Made by a program: the position numbers and the translations under genes | Assembly: GCF_000425225.1 (NCBI RefSeq) | Contig: NZ_KE384330.1 | Coordinates: 135,598 to 199,597, forward strand | Reading direction: 5' to 3' | DNA: 64,000 nt | DNA from: Pontibacillus marinus BH030004 = DSM 16465 | GTDB lineage: Bacteria > Bacillota > Bacilli > Bacillales > BH030062 | Part shown: positions 43,238 through 52,384 of the stretch, one piece after another | Layout of the letters: each line of letters starts with the position of its first letter | Numbering within the stretch: the first letter of the stretch is position 1 | Notes under the pieces: generated by a model | The model's input: only the letters and a program-made list of their open reading frames with translations | The model's database searches: none | Told to the model about the DNA's origin: nothing

Positions 43238-44176
43238 TCATCCCCCTCCCTGCTTCCATTCCGCAAGCCATGCTTTGGCTAGTTGATAAGGGTCAGCATC
43301 TGCATCATCTAATCTTTTTTGCTTCCCGGAATCCTTTTCGATGGTTTGGTAGATATCCTGCCAGAGTTCTTCTCGCATTAAATCATAGACTTCATATTGA
43401 AGCTGTTGCTTCCGCTGTTCATGCCCATGTTCTGTTTCATATAAGTATTGATTATGGAGATTCAGTTCACCCCACAACGATTCGATTCCTTTGTTTTCTG
43501 TAGAAACCGTTTCAACAATAGGAGGTTGCCATCCTCGAGCCCCTGAAATCATCATGAATTCTTCCAGCTGTGTTTTCAGCTTTCTTACACCTGGTAAGTC
43601 GGCTTTGTTAATGATAAAGAGATCAGCGATTTCCATGATGCCCGCTTTGAAAATTTGGAGAACATCACCGCTATTAGGCGTTAACACAACAGAAGTCGTA
43701 TCCACGACTTTCATAATATCGAGTTCGGACTGCCCGACTCCTACTGTTTCAACTAATATGACATCAAAGCCATAGGCATCACAGATTCGAATCGTGTCTT
43801 TGGTTGCTCGAGACAAACCACCGAGTGATCCTCTTGTAGCCATACTACGAATATAGATGCCGGGATCAGTAAAGTGGTCATTCATTCGAACCCGATCGCC
43901 TAATAACGCTCCACCACTGAACGGACTGGTAGGGTCAACAGCAATGACAGCAACGGTTAACCCTTGTGACCTGAGGTGTGTGAGAAGACGATTAACTAGT
44001 GAGCTCTTCCCCGCCCCCGGCGAACCCGTAATTCCGATATAATGGGCTTGCTTTTTAATTGAAAAGAGATCACTTAATAGATCAAGCTTTTCTGGATCAT
44101 CGTTTTCAACTAGTGTGATTGCTCGTGCCATAGCTCGTAAGTCTTTGTTTGCAATCCGTTCAGCCAGCTTATGCAT
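43238..44176 (-). CDS. meaB: MeaB-type GTPase chaperone of B12-dependent mutases
   Basis: A 312-aa G3E-family GTPase (ArgK/YgfD/MeaB). Walker A GITGSPGAGKSSLVNRL is near residues 48-64, [20 protein letters not shown] near 79-98, VETVGVGQSE near 142-151 and NKAD near 195-198. Such proteins load and protect coenzyme B12 in acyl-CoA mutases. IcmF in the same operon already has a fused G-protein domain, so this separate copy may serve another mutase such as methylmalonyl-CoA mutase elsewhere in the genome. Confidence 0.9.
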   Translation of the reverse strand: MHKLAERIANKDLRAMARAITLVENDDPEKLDLLSDLFSIKKQAHYIGITGSPGAGKSSLVNRLLTHLRSQGLTVAVIAVDPTSPFSGGALLGDRVRMNDHFTDPGIYIRSMATRGSLGGLSRATKDTIRICDAYGFDVILVETVGVGQSELDIMKVVDTTSVVLTPNSGDVLQIFKAGIMEIADLFIINKADLPGVRKLKTQLEEFMMISGARGWQPPIVETVSTENKGIESLWGELNLHNQYLYETEHGHEQRKQQLQYEVYDLMREELWQDIYQTIEKDSGKQKRLDDADADPYQLAKAWLAEWKQGGG

Positions 44177-44190
44177 GGAGTTCGTCCTTT

Positions 44191-45333
44191 CTATTCCTTC
44201 GTAAGCATACGTCCGATTACGAGACGCTGAATTTCTTGAGTACCTTCATAGATTTGTGTGATTTTCGCATCACGCATATAACGCTCAACTGGGTAATCTT
44301 TTGTATAGCCATAGCCCCCGAATACTTGAACCGCTTCTGTCGTAATACGCATTGCCGCATCACCTGCGTATAATTTCGACATAGCAGAAGCTTTTCCGTA
44401 AGACTTTCCTTCAGACTCTAACCATGCTGCTTGATAGGTTAAAAGACGAGACGCTTCAATTTCAGTTGCCATATCCGCAAGCTTGAAGGAGATTCCTTGG
44501 TTTTGAGCGATTGGCTTTCCGAATTGCTCACGCTCTTTTGCGTAATCAACCGAAGCATCAAGAGCGCCTTGTGCAATACCAAGTGCCTGAGCGGCAATTC
44601 CGTTACGTCCACCGTCTAGTGTAGACATCGCGATCTTGAATCCTTCTCCTTCTTTTCCTAGCATGTTTTCTTTCGGAATCTTACAGTCTTCAAAAATAAG
44701 CTCCGTTGTTGGAGATGAACGAATGCCCAGCTTTTTCTCTTTCTTACCGAATGTGAATCCAGGTGTTCCTTTTTCAACGATAAATGCGCTTATTCCTCTA
44801 TGTTTGGCATCTGCATCTGTCTTGGCAAACACAACATACAGGTCGCCTACGCCGCCATTTGTAATCCACACTTTGCTTCCATTCAGTACATAAGAATCGC
44901 CTTCTTCTTTCGCCATGGTACGCATGGAGGATACGTCAGATCCTGCTCCTGGTTCAGATAGCGCGAATGCACCAAGCTTTTCACCTGAAGCTAGTTGAGC
45001 TAAGAAGGTTTTCTTTTGCTCTTCGTTACCGTATTTAAAAATCGGCCAACTACATAATGAGATATGTGCAGAAAGGGTTACCCCTGTAGAAGCACATACG
45101 CGTGATAACTCCTCAACAGCTATGACATAGCTAACGTAGTCTGAGCCAATACCGCTGTATTCCTCTGGCCACGGAATCCCTGTTAAACCGAGCTCAGCCA
45201 TCTTGTCAAAAATCTCACGGTCAAAGCGTTCCTCTTCGTCACGCTCTGCTGCAGTTGGTTCGACTTCATTTTTCGCAAAGTCGCGAACCATTTTACGTAG
45301 CATTTCTTGTTCTTCTGTTAGTTGAAAATTCAT
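44191..45333 (-). CDS. Acyl-CoA dehydrogenase (second of pair)
   Basis: A 380-aa flavoprotein of the acyl-CoA dehydrogenase family. FAD-binding stretches [15 protein letters not shown] near residues 126-140 and WITNGGVGD near 160-168 are present. The catalytic Glu region is [17 protein letters not shown] near the C-terminus. It introduces the alpha-beta double bond in short or branched acyl-CoA and passes electrons to ETF. It has 12 bp to its sister gene, with which it shares long identical stretches (for example [20 protein letters not shown]), so the pair arose by duplication. Confidence 0.9.
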   Translation of the reverse strand: MNFQLTEEQEMLRKMVRDFAKNEVEPTAAERDEEERFDREIFDKMAELGLTGIPWPEEYSGIGSDYVSYVIAVEELSRVCASTGVTLSAHISLCSWPIFKYGNEEQKKTFLAQLASGEKLGAFALSEPGAGSDVSSMRTMAKEEGDSYVLNGSKVWITNGGVGDLYVVFAKTDADAKHRGISAFIVEKGTPGFTFGKKEKKLGIRSSPTTELIFEDCKIPKENMLGKEGEGFKIAMSTLDGGRNGIAAQALGIAQGALDASVDYAKEREQFGKPIAQNQGISFKLADMATEIEASRLLTYQAAWLESEGKSYGKASAMSKLYAGDAAMRITTEAVQVFGGYGYTKDYPVERYMRDAKITQIYEGTQEIQRLVIGRMLTKE

Positions 45334-45345
45334 GTCTCTTCCTCC

Positions 45346-46488
45346 TTAACCTTTTAACAGGTGTTTCGCTATTACAACGTGTTGGATTTCATTCGTACCT
45401 TCGTAAATTTCACAAACCTTTGCATCACGGAAGAAGCGTTCTACAGGATAATCTTCAGTAAAGCCGTATCCTCCATAAACCTGAATCGCTTCAGTCGATG
45501 CTTTAACAGCTGTTTTGGATGCGAACATTTTCGCCATGGATGCTTCTTTACCACATGAAATGCCTTGCCCTCTAAGTGAAGCCGCATTATAGGTTAATAG
45601 TTTAGAAGCTTCGACCTCCGTTGCCATATCCGCAAGCTTGAAGGAGATTCCTTGGTTTTGTGCAATTGGTTTACCAAACTGTTCGCGTTCTTTCGCATAA
45701 TCTACTGCGTGTTCAAGAGATGCTTCTGCGATACCAAGTGATTGAGCCGCAATTCCGATTCGCCCAACATCTAAGTTGGCCATCGCAATCTTAAACCCTT
45801 CCCCTTCTTCTCCAAGCAATTGAGAAGCCGGGATTTTACACTGGTCAAAATTAAGCTGAACGGTACTCGAGCCATTCATGCCCATTTTCTTTTCCTTTTT
45901 ACCGATTTCAAATCCAGGTGTGTCGCGTTCAAGGATGAATGCGGATAAACCTTTTGATCCGGCATCTTTGTCGGTACGAGCAAACACGATAAACGTATCT
46001 GCAGCCCCACCGTTTGTGATGAATACTTTGGAACCATTTAAAATATAATGGTCGCCCTCTTTGTGAGCTCTTGTCTTCAAACTACCTGCATCAGATCCTG
46101 CCGCAGGTTCCGTTAAGGCAAACGCGCCAATATATTCACCTGATGCTAGTTTCGGAATATATTTTTGCTTCTGTTCTTCAGTACCAAAATATAAAATCGG
46201 GTTCGTCCCTACTGAGGTATGCACAGACAAAATAACGCCTACAGATGCACTCACCTTGGAAAGCTCATGGATGGCGATGATGTAGGATGTAAAGTCCATC
46301 CCAGCTCCGCCGTACTCCTCAGGAATTGGAATCCCCATAAGGCCAAGCTCTCCCATCTTTTTGACGAGATGGGTTGGGAATTCATCCTCACGATCCATTT
46401 TCTCAACCGCAGGAGCGACTTCGTTCTGGGCAAAATCCCGGACCATTTTCCTCATCATGTTCTGTTCTTCAGTAAAGGTAAGATTCAT
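45346..46488 (-). CDS. acdA: Acyl-CoA dehydrogenase (first of pair, AcdA type)
   Basis: A 380-aa acyl-CoA dehydrogenase. FALTEPAAGSDAGSL is near residues 126-140, FITNGGAAD near 160-168, and the catalytic-Glu motif IYEGTNEIQHVVIAKHLL at the C-terminus. In B. subtilis acdA lies between rpoE and fadF, and this is the copy closest to that arrangement in sequence type (short-chain). It is co-directional with and close to hbd, thl and the sister dehydrogenase. Chain-length preference is not readable from sequence with confidence. Confidence 0.88.
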   Translation of the reverse strand: MNLTFTEEQNMMRKMVRDFAQNEVAPAVEKMDREDEFPTHLVKKMGELGLMGIPIPEEYGGAGMDFTSYIIAIHELSKVSASVGVILSVHTSVGTNPILYFGTEEQKQKYIPKLASGEYIGAFALTEPAAGSDAGSLKTRAHKEGDHYILNGSKVFITNGGAADTFIVFARTDKDAGSKGLSAFILERDTPGFEIGKKEKKMGMNGSSTVQLNFDQCKIPASQLLGEEGEGFKIAMANLDVGRIGIAAQSLGIAEASLEHAVDYAKEREQFGKPIAQNQGISFKLADMATEVEASKLLTYNAASLRGQGISCGKEASMAKMFASKTAVKASTEAIQVYGGYGFTEDYPVERFFRDAKVCEIYEGTNEIQHVVIAKHLLKG

Positions 46489-46506
46489 GCTAGTTCCTCC
46501 GTTCTA

Positions 46507-47361
46507 TTAACCTTCGTACTTGTAAAAACCACGGCCTGATTTCTTACCTAACCAGCCTGCTTTTACGTACTGGCGAAGTAATGGGCATGGGCGATATTTG
46601 CTGTCTCCAAATCCATCATGAAGCACTTCCATAATGTATAGGCACGTATCTAGCCCGATAAAGTCCGCAAGTGTTAATGGGCCCATAGGATGGTTCATAC
46701 CAAGCTTCATCACTTCATCTACTGCTTCTGGCTCCGCAACACCTTCATATACCGTGTAGATCGCTTCATTGATCATCGGCATTAAGACACGGTTTGAAAC
46801 GAATCCAGGGAAGTCGTTAACTTCAACAGGATTTTTATCAAGCTGCTTCGTCATGTCTTCAATCGCTTTGTATGTCTCATCGCTTGTTTGAAGTCCTCGA
46901 ATGATTTCGACAAGCTTCATTACTGGGACTGGGTTCATAAAGTGCATACCAATCACTTGATCGGCACGTTCTGTTACCGCTGCGATTTCTGTAATCGGTA
47001 AAGAGGATGTATTGGATGCTAGTATTGCATGCTTTGGTGCATGCTGATCCAGCTCACTAAATACTTTTGTTTTGACGTCCATGTTTTCTACAACCGCTTC
47101 AATGACTAAGTCACAGTCGTTGCTATCTTGTAGGGAAGTTGTCGTTGATAGACGATTTAACGTATCGTTTTGGTCTTGCTCTGACATTCGTCCTTTTTCT
47201 ACTGCACGTGCTAAACGTTTTTCAATCCCTTTAATTCCTTTATCTAATGCATCTTGTGAAAGGTCATTTAGCTTCACCTGGAAACCGGACTGAGCGCATA
47301 CTTGAGCAATACCTGCTCCCATTTGTCCTGCTCCAATGACCATAATGTTTTGAATACTCAT
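46507..47361 (-). CDS. 3-hydroxybutyryl-CoA dehydrogenase
   Basis: A 284-aa NAD-dependent enzyme starting at ATG 47361 behind GGGGAGG. The N-terminal Rossmann motif is [19 protein letters not shown] near residues 7-25. The catalytic His region is [20 protein letters not shown] near 133-152, and the C-terminal dimerisation domain has [12 protein letters not shown] and [18 protein letters not shown]. It oxidises or forms 3-hydroxybutyryl-CoA. With the thiolase upstream and acyl-CoA dehydrogenases downstream it supplies most of a short-chain beta-oxidation spiral; a crotonase is not seen in this window. Confidence 0.93.
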   Translation of the reverse strand: MSIQNIMVIGAGQMGAGIAQVCAQSGFQVKLNDLSQDALDKGIKGIEKRLARAVEKGRMSEQDQNDTLNRLSTTTSLQDSNDCDLVIEAVVENMDVKTKVFSELDQHAPKHAILASNTSSLPITEIAAVTERADQVIGMHFMNPVPVMKLVEIIRGLQTSDETYKAIEDMTKQLDKNPVEVNDFPGFVSNRVLMPMINEAIYTVYEGVAEPEAVDEVMKLGMNHPMGPLTLADFIGLDTCLYIMEVLHDGFGDSKYRPCPLLRQYVKAGWLGKKSGRGFYKYEG

Positions 47362-47408
47362 ATGTGAAATGTCCTCCCCGTTCATAAGTTTTCTTCGTCG
47401 TCTAGGTT

Positions 47409-47446
47409 TCTAGCTCCAGCGCTAAAGCACGGGCGCTTGCGCTTTT
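47409..47446. repeat. Short copy of the GCGCAAGCGCCCG repeat family
   Basis: TCTAGCTCCAGCGCTAAAGC followed by ACGGGCGCTTGCGCTTTTC between the thiolase and hydroxybutyryl-CoA dehydrogenase genes. It can form a hairpin (AGCGC..GCGCT) inside the operon, perhaps tuning expression of downstream genes. Confidence 0.6.
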
Positions 47447-47448
47447 CG

Positions 47449-48636
47449 TTATTGCTTCGGAACCTCAATCATGACCGCGTCACCCTGACCGCCACCACTA
47501 CAGATTGCTGCGATTCCGATACCGCCGCCTCGACGTTTTAACTCATACATTAATGTCAAAATGATGCGTGAACCACTTGCCCCGATTGGGTGTCCAAGTG
47601 CAACAGCTCCACCATTTACATTGACTTTCTCAGGATCTAGACCTGCAATCTTACCACTTGCTAGTGATACTGCAGCAAACGCTTCGTTCACTTCAAACAG
47701 ATCTACATCTTCAAGTGATTTACCAGTCTTCTTCAATAGCGAGTTAATAACGAGACCTGGTGTTTGAGGGAAATCTTTTGCTTCAACGGCTACTTCATCA
47801 TGAGCTAGAATTGTCGCCATTGGTGTGTATCCATTCTGGCTAGCGTATTCATCTGACATAAGAAGCATCGCGCCTGCCCCATCATTCACCCCTGGTGCGT
47901 TACCAGCTGTAATCGTACCTTCTGGATCAAAAACAGGCTTCAATTTTGCTAGTCTTTCAACAGTTGTATCTTTTCGTGGTGCTTCATCTTGGTTCACTAC
48001 GATTGGATCTCCTTTACGCTGTGGAACCTCTACATCAACGATTTCTTCAGCTAGCTTTCCTTCTTCCATTGCTGCTACGGCACGTTGATGACTGCGGTAT
48101 GCCCACTCGTCTTGTGCTTCACGTGTTAACTCATACTCTTTCGCTGTTAAGTTGCCGTAGTTCCCCATGTGAACACCTTCAAAAGAACAAGTAAGACCAT
48201 CATGAACCATCATGTCTTTTACTTTTTGATCGCCCATACGATATCCCCAACGAGCTTTCGGCATGAAGTATGGTGCATTGCTCATGCTTTCCATACCACC
48301 CGCTACAATTACGTTCTCTTCTCCAAGGCGAATGAACTGATCGGCTAGCGTAACGCTTCGCATACCAGATGCACACACTTTGTTAATCGTTTCAGTTTTA
48401 ACTTCCCATGGTAAGTCCGCATAACGAGATGCCTGACGAGATGGCAATTGTCCTTGACCACCTTGTAAAACACTCCCCATGATGACTTCGCCTACATCAG
48501 CTGGATTAAAGTTCGCGCGTTCTAACACCCCTTTAATTGCAATGCCACCTAATTGAGATGCTGTTAATGTACTAATGCTTCCTCCGAATTTTCCAAATGG
48601 TGTTCTAGCTCCTGATACGATTACCGTTTTAGTCAT
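47449..48636 (-). CDS. Acetyl-CoA C-acetyltransferase (thiolase)
   Basis: A 395-aa thiolase. The nucleophilic Cys is in INKVCASGMRSV near residues 84-95, the His in NVNGGAVALGHPIGASGSRI near 341-360 and the second Cys in AAICSGGGQGDAVMIE near 377-392. It splits acetoacetyl-CoA or condenses acetyl-CoA. ATG 48636 has GAGGAGG upstream, and a perfect cre sequence lies 20 bp before the start codon, so glucose repression through CcpA is likely. It heads the hbd-acd-acd-meaB-tetR-icmF gene run. Confidence 0.93.
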   Translation of the reverse strand: MTKTVIVSGARTPFGKFGGSISTLTASQLGGIAIKGVLERANFNPADVGEVIMGSVLQGGQGQLPSRQASRYADLPWEVKTETINKVCASGMRSVTLADQFIRLGEENVIVAGGMESMSNAPYFMPKARWGYRMGDQKVKDMMVHDGLTCSFEGVHMGNYGNLTAKEYELTREAQDEWAYRSHQRAVAAMEEGKLAEEIVDVEVPQRKGDPIVVNQDEAPRKDTTVERLAKLKPVFDPEGTITAGNAPGVNDGAGAMLLMSDEYASQNGYTPMATILAHDEVAVEAKDFPQTPGLVINSLLKKTGKSLEDVDLFEVNEAFAAVSLASGKIAGLDPEKVNVNGGAVALGHPIGASGSRIILTLMYELKRRGGGIGIAAICSGGGQGDAVMIEVPKQ

Positions 48637-48655
48637 AGTGATTCCTCCTCTTTTT

Positions 48656-48669
48656 TGTTAACGCTTTCA
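48656..48669 (-). promoter_or_regulatory. CcpA cre site before the thiolase gene
   Basis: TGAAAGCGTTAACA on the minus strand agrees at every defined position with the Bacillus cre consensus TGWNANCGNTNWCA. Being between promoter and start codon, it would act as a roadblock when glucose is plentiful. Confidence 0.7.
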
Positions 48670-48805
48670 AAAATACGTACATAAAAAGTGACTGAACGCT
48701 CGCTCGACAATGAATCATTAGGAAAGCCACGACCTCCTCTATTTAACGAGGAAGCCGAAGCTCGCCACTCTTACCCTATTAATCTTCTACAATACATATT
48801 CGACA

Positions 48806-50938
48806 TTAAGCCGATTTTTCCTCTTTTTCGTTCCCAAAAATCGACAATGCTAGAACTTCAGCAACGTCCATGGATTGAACGTCATCTTCTACTTCTTTCG
48901 CTTTCGTTCCATCACTGATCATCGTTAAACAGAATGGGCAACCTGTAGAGATCATGGACGGTTCTGTTTTCAACGCTTGCTCTGTACGAGCTACGTTAAT
49001 GCGTGTTCCTGTTTTCTCTTCCGTCCACATTAGACCGCCACCAGCACCACAACACATACCGTTTTCACGACTACGTTCCATTTCAACAACCTCAAGGCCT
49101 GGGATACGTTTCATGATCTCACGAGGTGGTTCATAAACCTCGTTATAACGTCCAAGGTAGCAGGAGTCGTGATACGTAATTCTTTCGTTTACAGCGTGTT
49201 CCGGCTTCAAACGACCTTGTTCGACAAGCTCATGAAGCAATTCTGTATGGTGATATACTTCAGCCTCAAAACCGAAGTCAGGATATTCGTTTTTAAAGAC
49301 GTTATAAGCGTGAGGATCAATGGTAACGATCTTTTTGATTTCGTTCTTTTCAAATTCTTTAATGTTCTTCTCAGCAAGTTCCTGGAATAAGAACTCATTT
49401 CCCATACGGCGAGCTGTATCACCTGAGTTACGCTCTTTATTACCAAGGATCGCAAACTTCACGCCAGCTTCGTTAAGCAGTTTCGCAAATGCCATCGCAA
49501 TTTTTTGAGAGCGATTATCGTAGGATCCCATTGAACTTACCCAGAATAGGTATTCAAACTCTTCTCCTTCTTTTTGTAGTTCTTTAACCGTTGGAACTTT
49601 AACTTGCTCATTGGATTTCTTCCAGTCTTCACGTTCTTTCTTAGAAAGCCCCCAAGGGTTACCCTGGCGTTCAATGTTCATCATCGCACGTTGCGCATCC
49701 TGATCCATTTTACCTTCTGTCAAAACAAGATAACGGCGTAAGTCTACGATCTTATCTACGTGTTCGTTCATAACTGGACACTGATCTTCACAGTTACGAC
49801 ACGTTGTACAAGCCCAGATTTCTTCTTCTGTAATCACATCACCAATAAGGCTTGATGGTTCTAGATTTTCAAGACTTGCTGCTTGCTCCTGCTGACCTTG
49901 AGAAGCTTTTGCCATTTGTGCTAGCTGATTTCCATTCGTATTTGAAAAAGCATATGACGGAACCCAAGGCGTGTTACCCGTAACCGCTGCTCCTTTTTCA
50001 GTCAGGTGATCACGCAATTTAATGATTAAATCCATTGGAGAAAGCATCTTCCCTGTTCCAGTTGCTGGACAAGCGTTGGTACAGCGTCCACACTCGACAC
50101 AGGCATATAAATCAATCATCTGTAAATAAGAAAAGTCTTCAATCTTACCAGCACCGAAGGAAACTTCCTCCGCCTCTTCTTCATCAACATCAAAGTCAAT
50201 TTTTGAAAGTTTTCCTACTCGCTTATCTTGGTTCATAAAGACGTTAACTGGTGCAGCAAGCAAGTGTGCGTGCTTGGATTGCGGCACGTACACGAGGAAT
50301 GTAAGTAAGATCAGCAAGTGAACCCACCAAGAGAAGAAGAAAATAGCAGCTGCCGCTGTTTCTCCAATCCAGCCAAATGCTAGCGCTATAAGCGATGCCA
50401 CTGGCTCCGTCCAAGTTGCAGATTCGTTATGCCATATAAGCTCCATTCCATTTCCTAATAGAACAGAAACCATCAATGTTCCGATAAAGATAAGTACAAG
50501 TCCCGCTTTTAAGCCTCGCTTCAAGCGTACAAGCTTTTCAATGTAACGACGGTAAAAGGCCCAAACCACTGCCACAACAATCGTTAGTGTTACAAGCTCC
50601 TGGAAAAATACAAACCCAGGATATAATGGTCCTAACGGCAAATGTGCGCCAGGCGATAATCCTTTAATGATAAAATCAATTGCGCCAAATTGTACCAAAA
50701 TAAATCCGTAAAACATCATGACGTGAATAGCGCCTGATTTCTTGTCCTTTAATAATTTTTTCTGTCCAAACACATAGACCCCAATATCTTTCACACGCTC
50801 TTTCAATTGCATATCAAAGTCAATCTTTTTCCCCATTTTAATGTAGGAGATGCGCGTGCGAACAACCTGAACAAATAGAAATAATCCGTATATTGTTACT
50901 GCCAAAAACAATATCCAGTTCAGCATAAGTAGATCCAT
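48806..50938 (-). CDS. fadF: FadF-type acyl-CoA/ETF:menaquinone oxidoreductase
   Basis: A 710-aa membrane iron-sulfur protein (B. subtilis YwjF/FadF). Six hydrophobic helices with NarI-like features occupy residues 1-230. Two [4Fe-4S] motifs follow, CVECGRCTNACP near 285-296 and CTTCRNCEDQCP near 387-398. Two CCG-type domains of heterodisulfide reductase kind come next, with SCYLGRY, MCCGAGGG and GCPFC in the last 120 residues. It passes electrons from beta-oxidation to the quinone pool. ATG 50938 follows AAGGGGGG. The promoter carries an acyl-CoA-regulator-like palindrome. Confidence 0.9.
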   Translation of the reverse strand: MDLLMLNWILFLAVTIYGLFLFVQVVRTRISYIKMGKKIDFDMQLKERVKDIGVYVFGQKKLLKDKKSGAIHVMMFYGFILVQFGAIDFIIKGLSPGAHLPLGPLYPGFVFFQELVTLTIVVAVVWAFYRRYIEKLVRLKRGLKAGLVLIFIGTLMVSVLLGNGMELIWHNESATWTEPVASLIALAFGWIGETAAAAIFFFSWWVHLLILLTFLVYVPQSKHAHLLAAPVNVFMNQDKRVGKLSKIDFDVDEEEAEEVSFGAGKIEDFSYLQMIDLYACVECGRCTNACPATGTGKMLSPMDLIIKLRDHLTEKGAAVTGNTPWVPSYAFSNTNGNQLAQMAKASQGQQEQAASLENLEPSSLIGDVITEEEIWACTTCRNCEDQCPVMNEHVDKIVDLRRYLVLTEGKMDQDAQRAMMNIERQGNPWGLSKKEREDWKKSNEQVKVPTVKELQKEGEEFEYLFWVSSMGSYDNRSQKIAMAFAKLLNEAGVKFAILGNKERNSGDTARRMGNEFLFQELAEKNIKEFEKNEIKKIVTIDPHAYNVFKNEYPDFGFEAEVYHHTELLHELVEQGRLKPEHAVNERITYHDSCYLGRYNEVYEPPREIMKRIPGLEVVEMERSRENGMCCGAGGGLMWTEEKTGTRINVARTEQALKTEPSMISTGCPFCLTMISDGTKAKEVEDDVQSMDVAEVLALSIFGNEKEEKSA

Positions 50939-51038
50939 TTATGTGCCCCCCTTTTTATAGTCTAAGTGAACCTACAATGATAAAACGCTTTCAAAAAAAT
51001 CGTTACGCAAACAAAAATATTCTGAATTCTATATCTTT

Positions 51039-51067
51039 ATATTAATAATGAATGAGCATTCAGTCAA
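51039..51067 (-). promoter_or_regulatory. fadF promoter with overlapping palindromic operator
   Basis: TTGACT (51062-51067), 17-bp spacer and TAATAT (51039-51044) on the minus strand. The spacer contains the palindrome TGAATG-AG-CATTCA (51049-51062), similar to half sites of Bacillus FadR operators (TGAATGA). A repressor here would block RNA polymerase directly. Confidence 0.6.
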
Positions 51068-51176
51068 CTACTTTCCTACTTTTAATTTTATGTTCATTTT
51101 TTTAAAAAAGAGGGAAAGGTAAGAGAAGGCTTTACATATCAAGGCTTGTTCACGTTGTTAGAAAGGGGCAACATTT

Positions 51177-52370
51177 ATGATAACCGTCCTAATTATTATT
51201 AGTGTACTTATTTTTATCGTAGCTTTACTATTAATTGATTTTGCTTTAGGAAAGCGGAACCACCTAAAAAACTTACGCTTCCTTGATTTTTCAAGGACGA
51301 GCGGTGATTATGAACTTTATACATCAGGGGACCCTCTGTTCAAACATATGTTTGAAGACATCCGTAATGCCAATCAAGAAATCAATATGATCTTCTTTAT
51401 AGTGAAAACAGATCCCATAAGCCAGGAGCTCATGAGCTTATTAAAGCAAAAAGCTGAAGAGGGCGTGAAGGTTCGTTTTATGTTGGATCGAATCGGAAGC
51501 TTTCGTATCACGCCAAAAGTGATTAAAGATTTGGAGCAATCAGGTATTGAATTTTCTTTTTGCGCAAAACCAAAATTCCCTTATTTATTTTATAGAAGTC
51601 AACGTCGTAACCACCGTAAAATTACGGTTATTGATGGTGATTTCGGCTATATTGGTGGGTTTAACGTTGGGAAAGAGTATCTCGGAAAAGATGCAGAGCT
51701 TGGGAATTGGCGCGATTATCATCTCCGTCTAACTGGCCCAGTCGTTAACGACCTCTTGACTACGTTTTTTGATGATTGGTATTTAGCTACAAAGCAAAAC
51801 ACAAACCCTAAGTTACCCACCAATACAACCGGTAATAAAGATATTGAAATTGTAGCATCTGATGGAGGACAGTTAGAGGATGCTTTCCTTACTCTAATTA
51901 ATGAAGCAAAAGAAGAAATTTTCATTGGAACTCCTTACTTTATTCCGAGTGAACGACTCTTCCAGGCACTTTTAAGAGCGCTGGAACGAGGGGTGGATAT
52001 AAAAGTTATTGCACCCATGAAAGCCGATCACTTACTTGTAAAAGAAGCTGGTATCCCCTACATGGATCGCCTTACGAAGGCAGGCGGAGAAGTTTACCTT
52101 TTTGATATGGGGTTTTATCACGCAAAAGTTATTATCGTGGATAAACAACTTTGTGATATTGGTACGGCAAACTTTGATCGTCGTAGTTTATTTTTAAATA
52201 AAGAGGTTAACACGTTAATTTTCAACCCTCGTTTTGTAGTCGATTTGCGACTAGCTTTTCTGAGAGATGTTCAAGATAGCCAAAATTTTAAAGACCATGC
52301 AGAACAACACTTCAACTTTGGGACAAAGGTCAGAATAGGAATCGCTTATTTCTTCCGCCCACTTTTATAG
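51177..52370 (+). CDS. Cardiolipin synthase-like phospholipase D family protein (YwjE/ClsB type)
   Basis: A 397-aa protein with a single N-terminal membrane helix (ITVLIIISVLIFIVALLLID, residues 2-21). Two HKD motifs follow: NHRKITVIDGDFGYIGGFNVG near 142-162 and YHAKVIIVDKQLCDIGTANFD near 317-337. This is the arrangement of cardiolipin synthases, which join two phosphatidylglycerol molecules. The place beside uvsE (ywjD) and fadF (ywjF) matches B. subtilis ywjE, the minor synthase ClsB. It has one anchor helix instead of the two of the major ClsA. Confidence 0.88.
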   Translation: MITVLIIISVLIFIVALLLIDFALGKRNHLKNLRFLDFSRTSGDYELYTSGDPLFKHMFEDIRNANQEINMIFFIVKTDPISQELMSLLKQKAEEGVKVRFMLDRIGSFRITPKVIKDLEQSGIEFSFCAKPKFPYLFYRSQRRNHRKITVIDGDFGYIGGFNVGKEYLGKDAELGNWRDYHLRLTGPVVNDLLTTFFDDWYLATKQNTNPKLPTNTTGNKDIEIVASDGGQLEDAFLTLINEAKEEIFIGTPYFIPSERLFQALLRALERGVDIKVIAPMKADHLLVKEAGIPYMDRLTKAGGEVYLFDMGFYHAKVIIVDKQLCDIGTANFDRRSLFLNKEVNTLIFNPRFVVDLRLAFLRDVQDSQNFKDHAEQHFNFGTKVRIGIAYFFRPLL

Positions 52371-52384
52371 AAAGGATGCCTCTG

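Noticed and set aside
50978..50993. TGATAAAACGCTTTCA, a cre-like sequence upstream of fadF
   Set aside because: The distance between the CG core and the outer TG/CA is wrong by two bases relative to the cre consensus.
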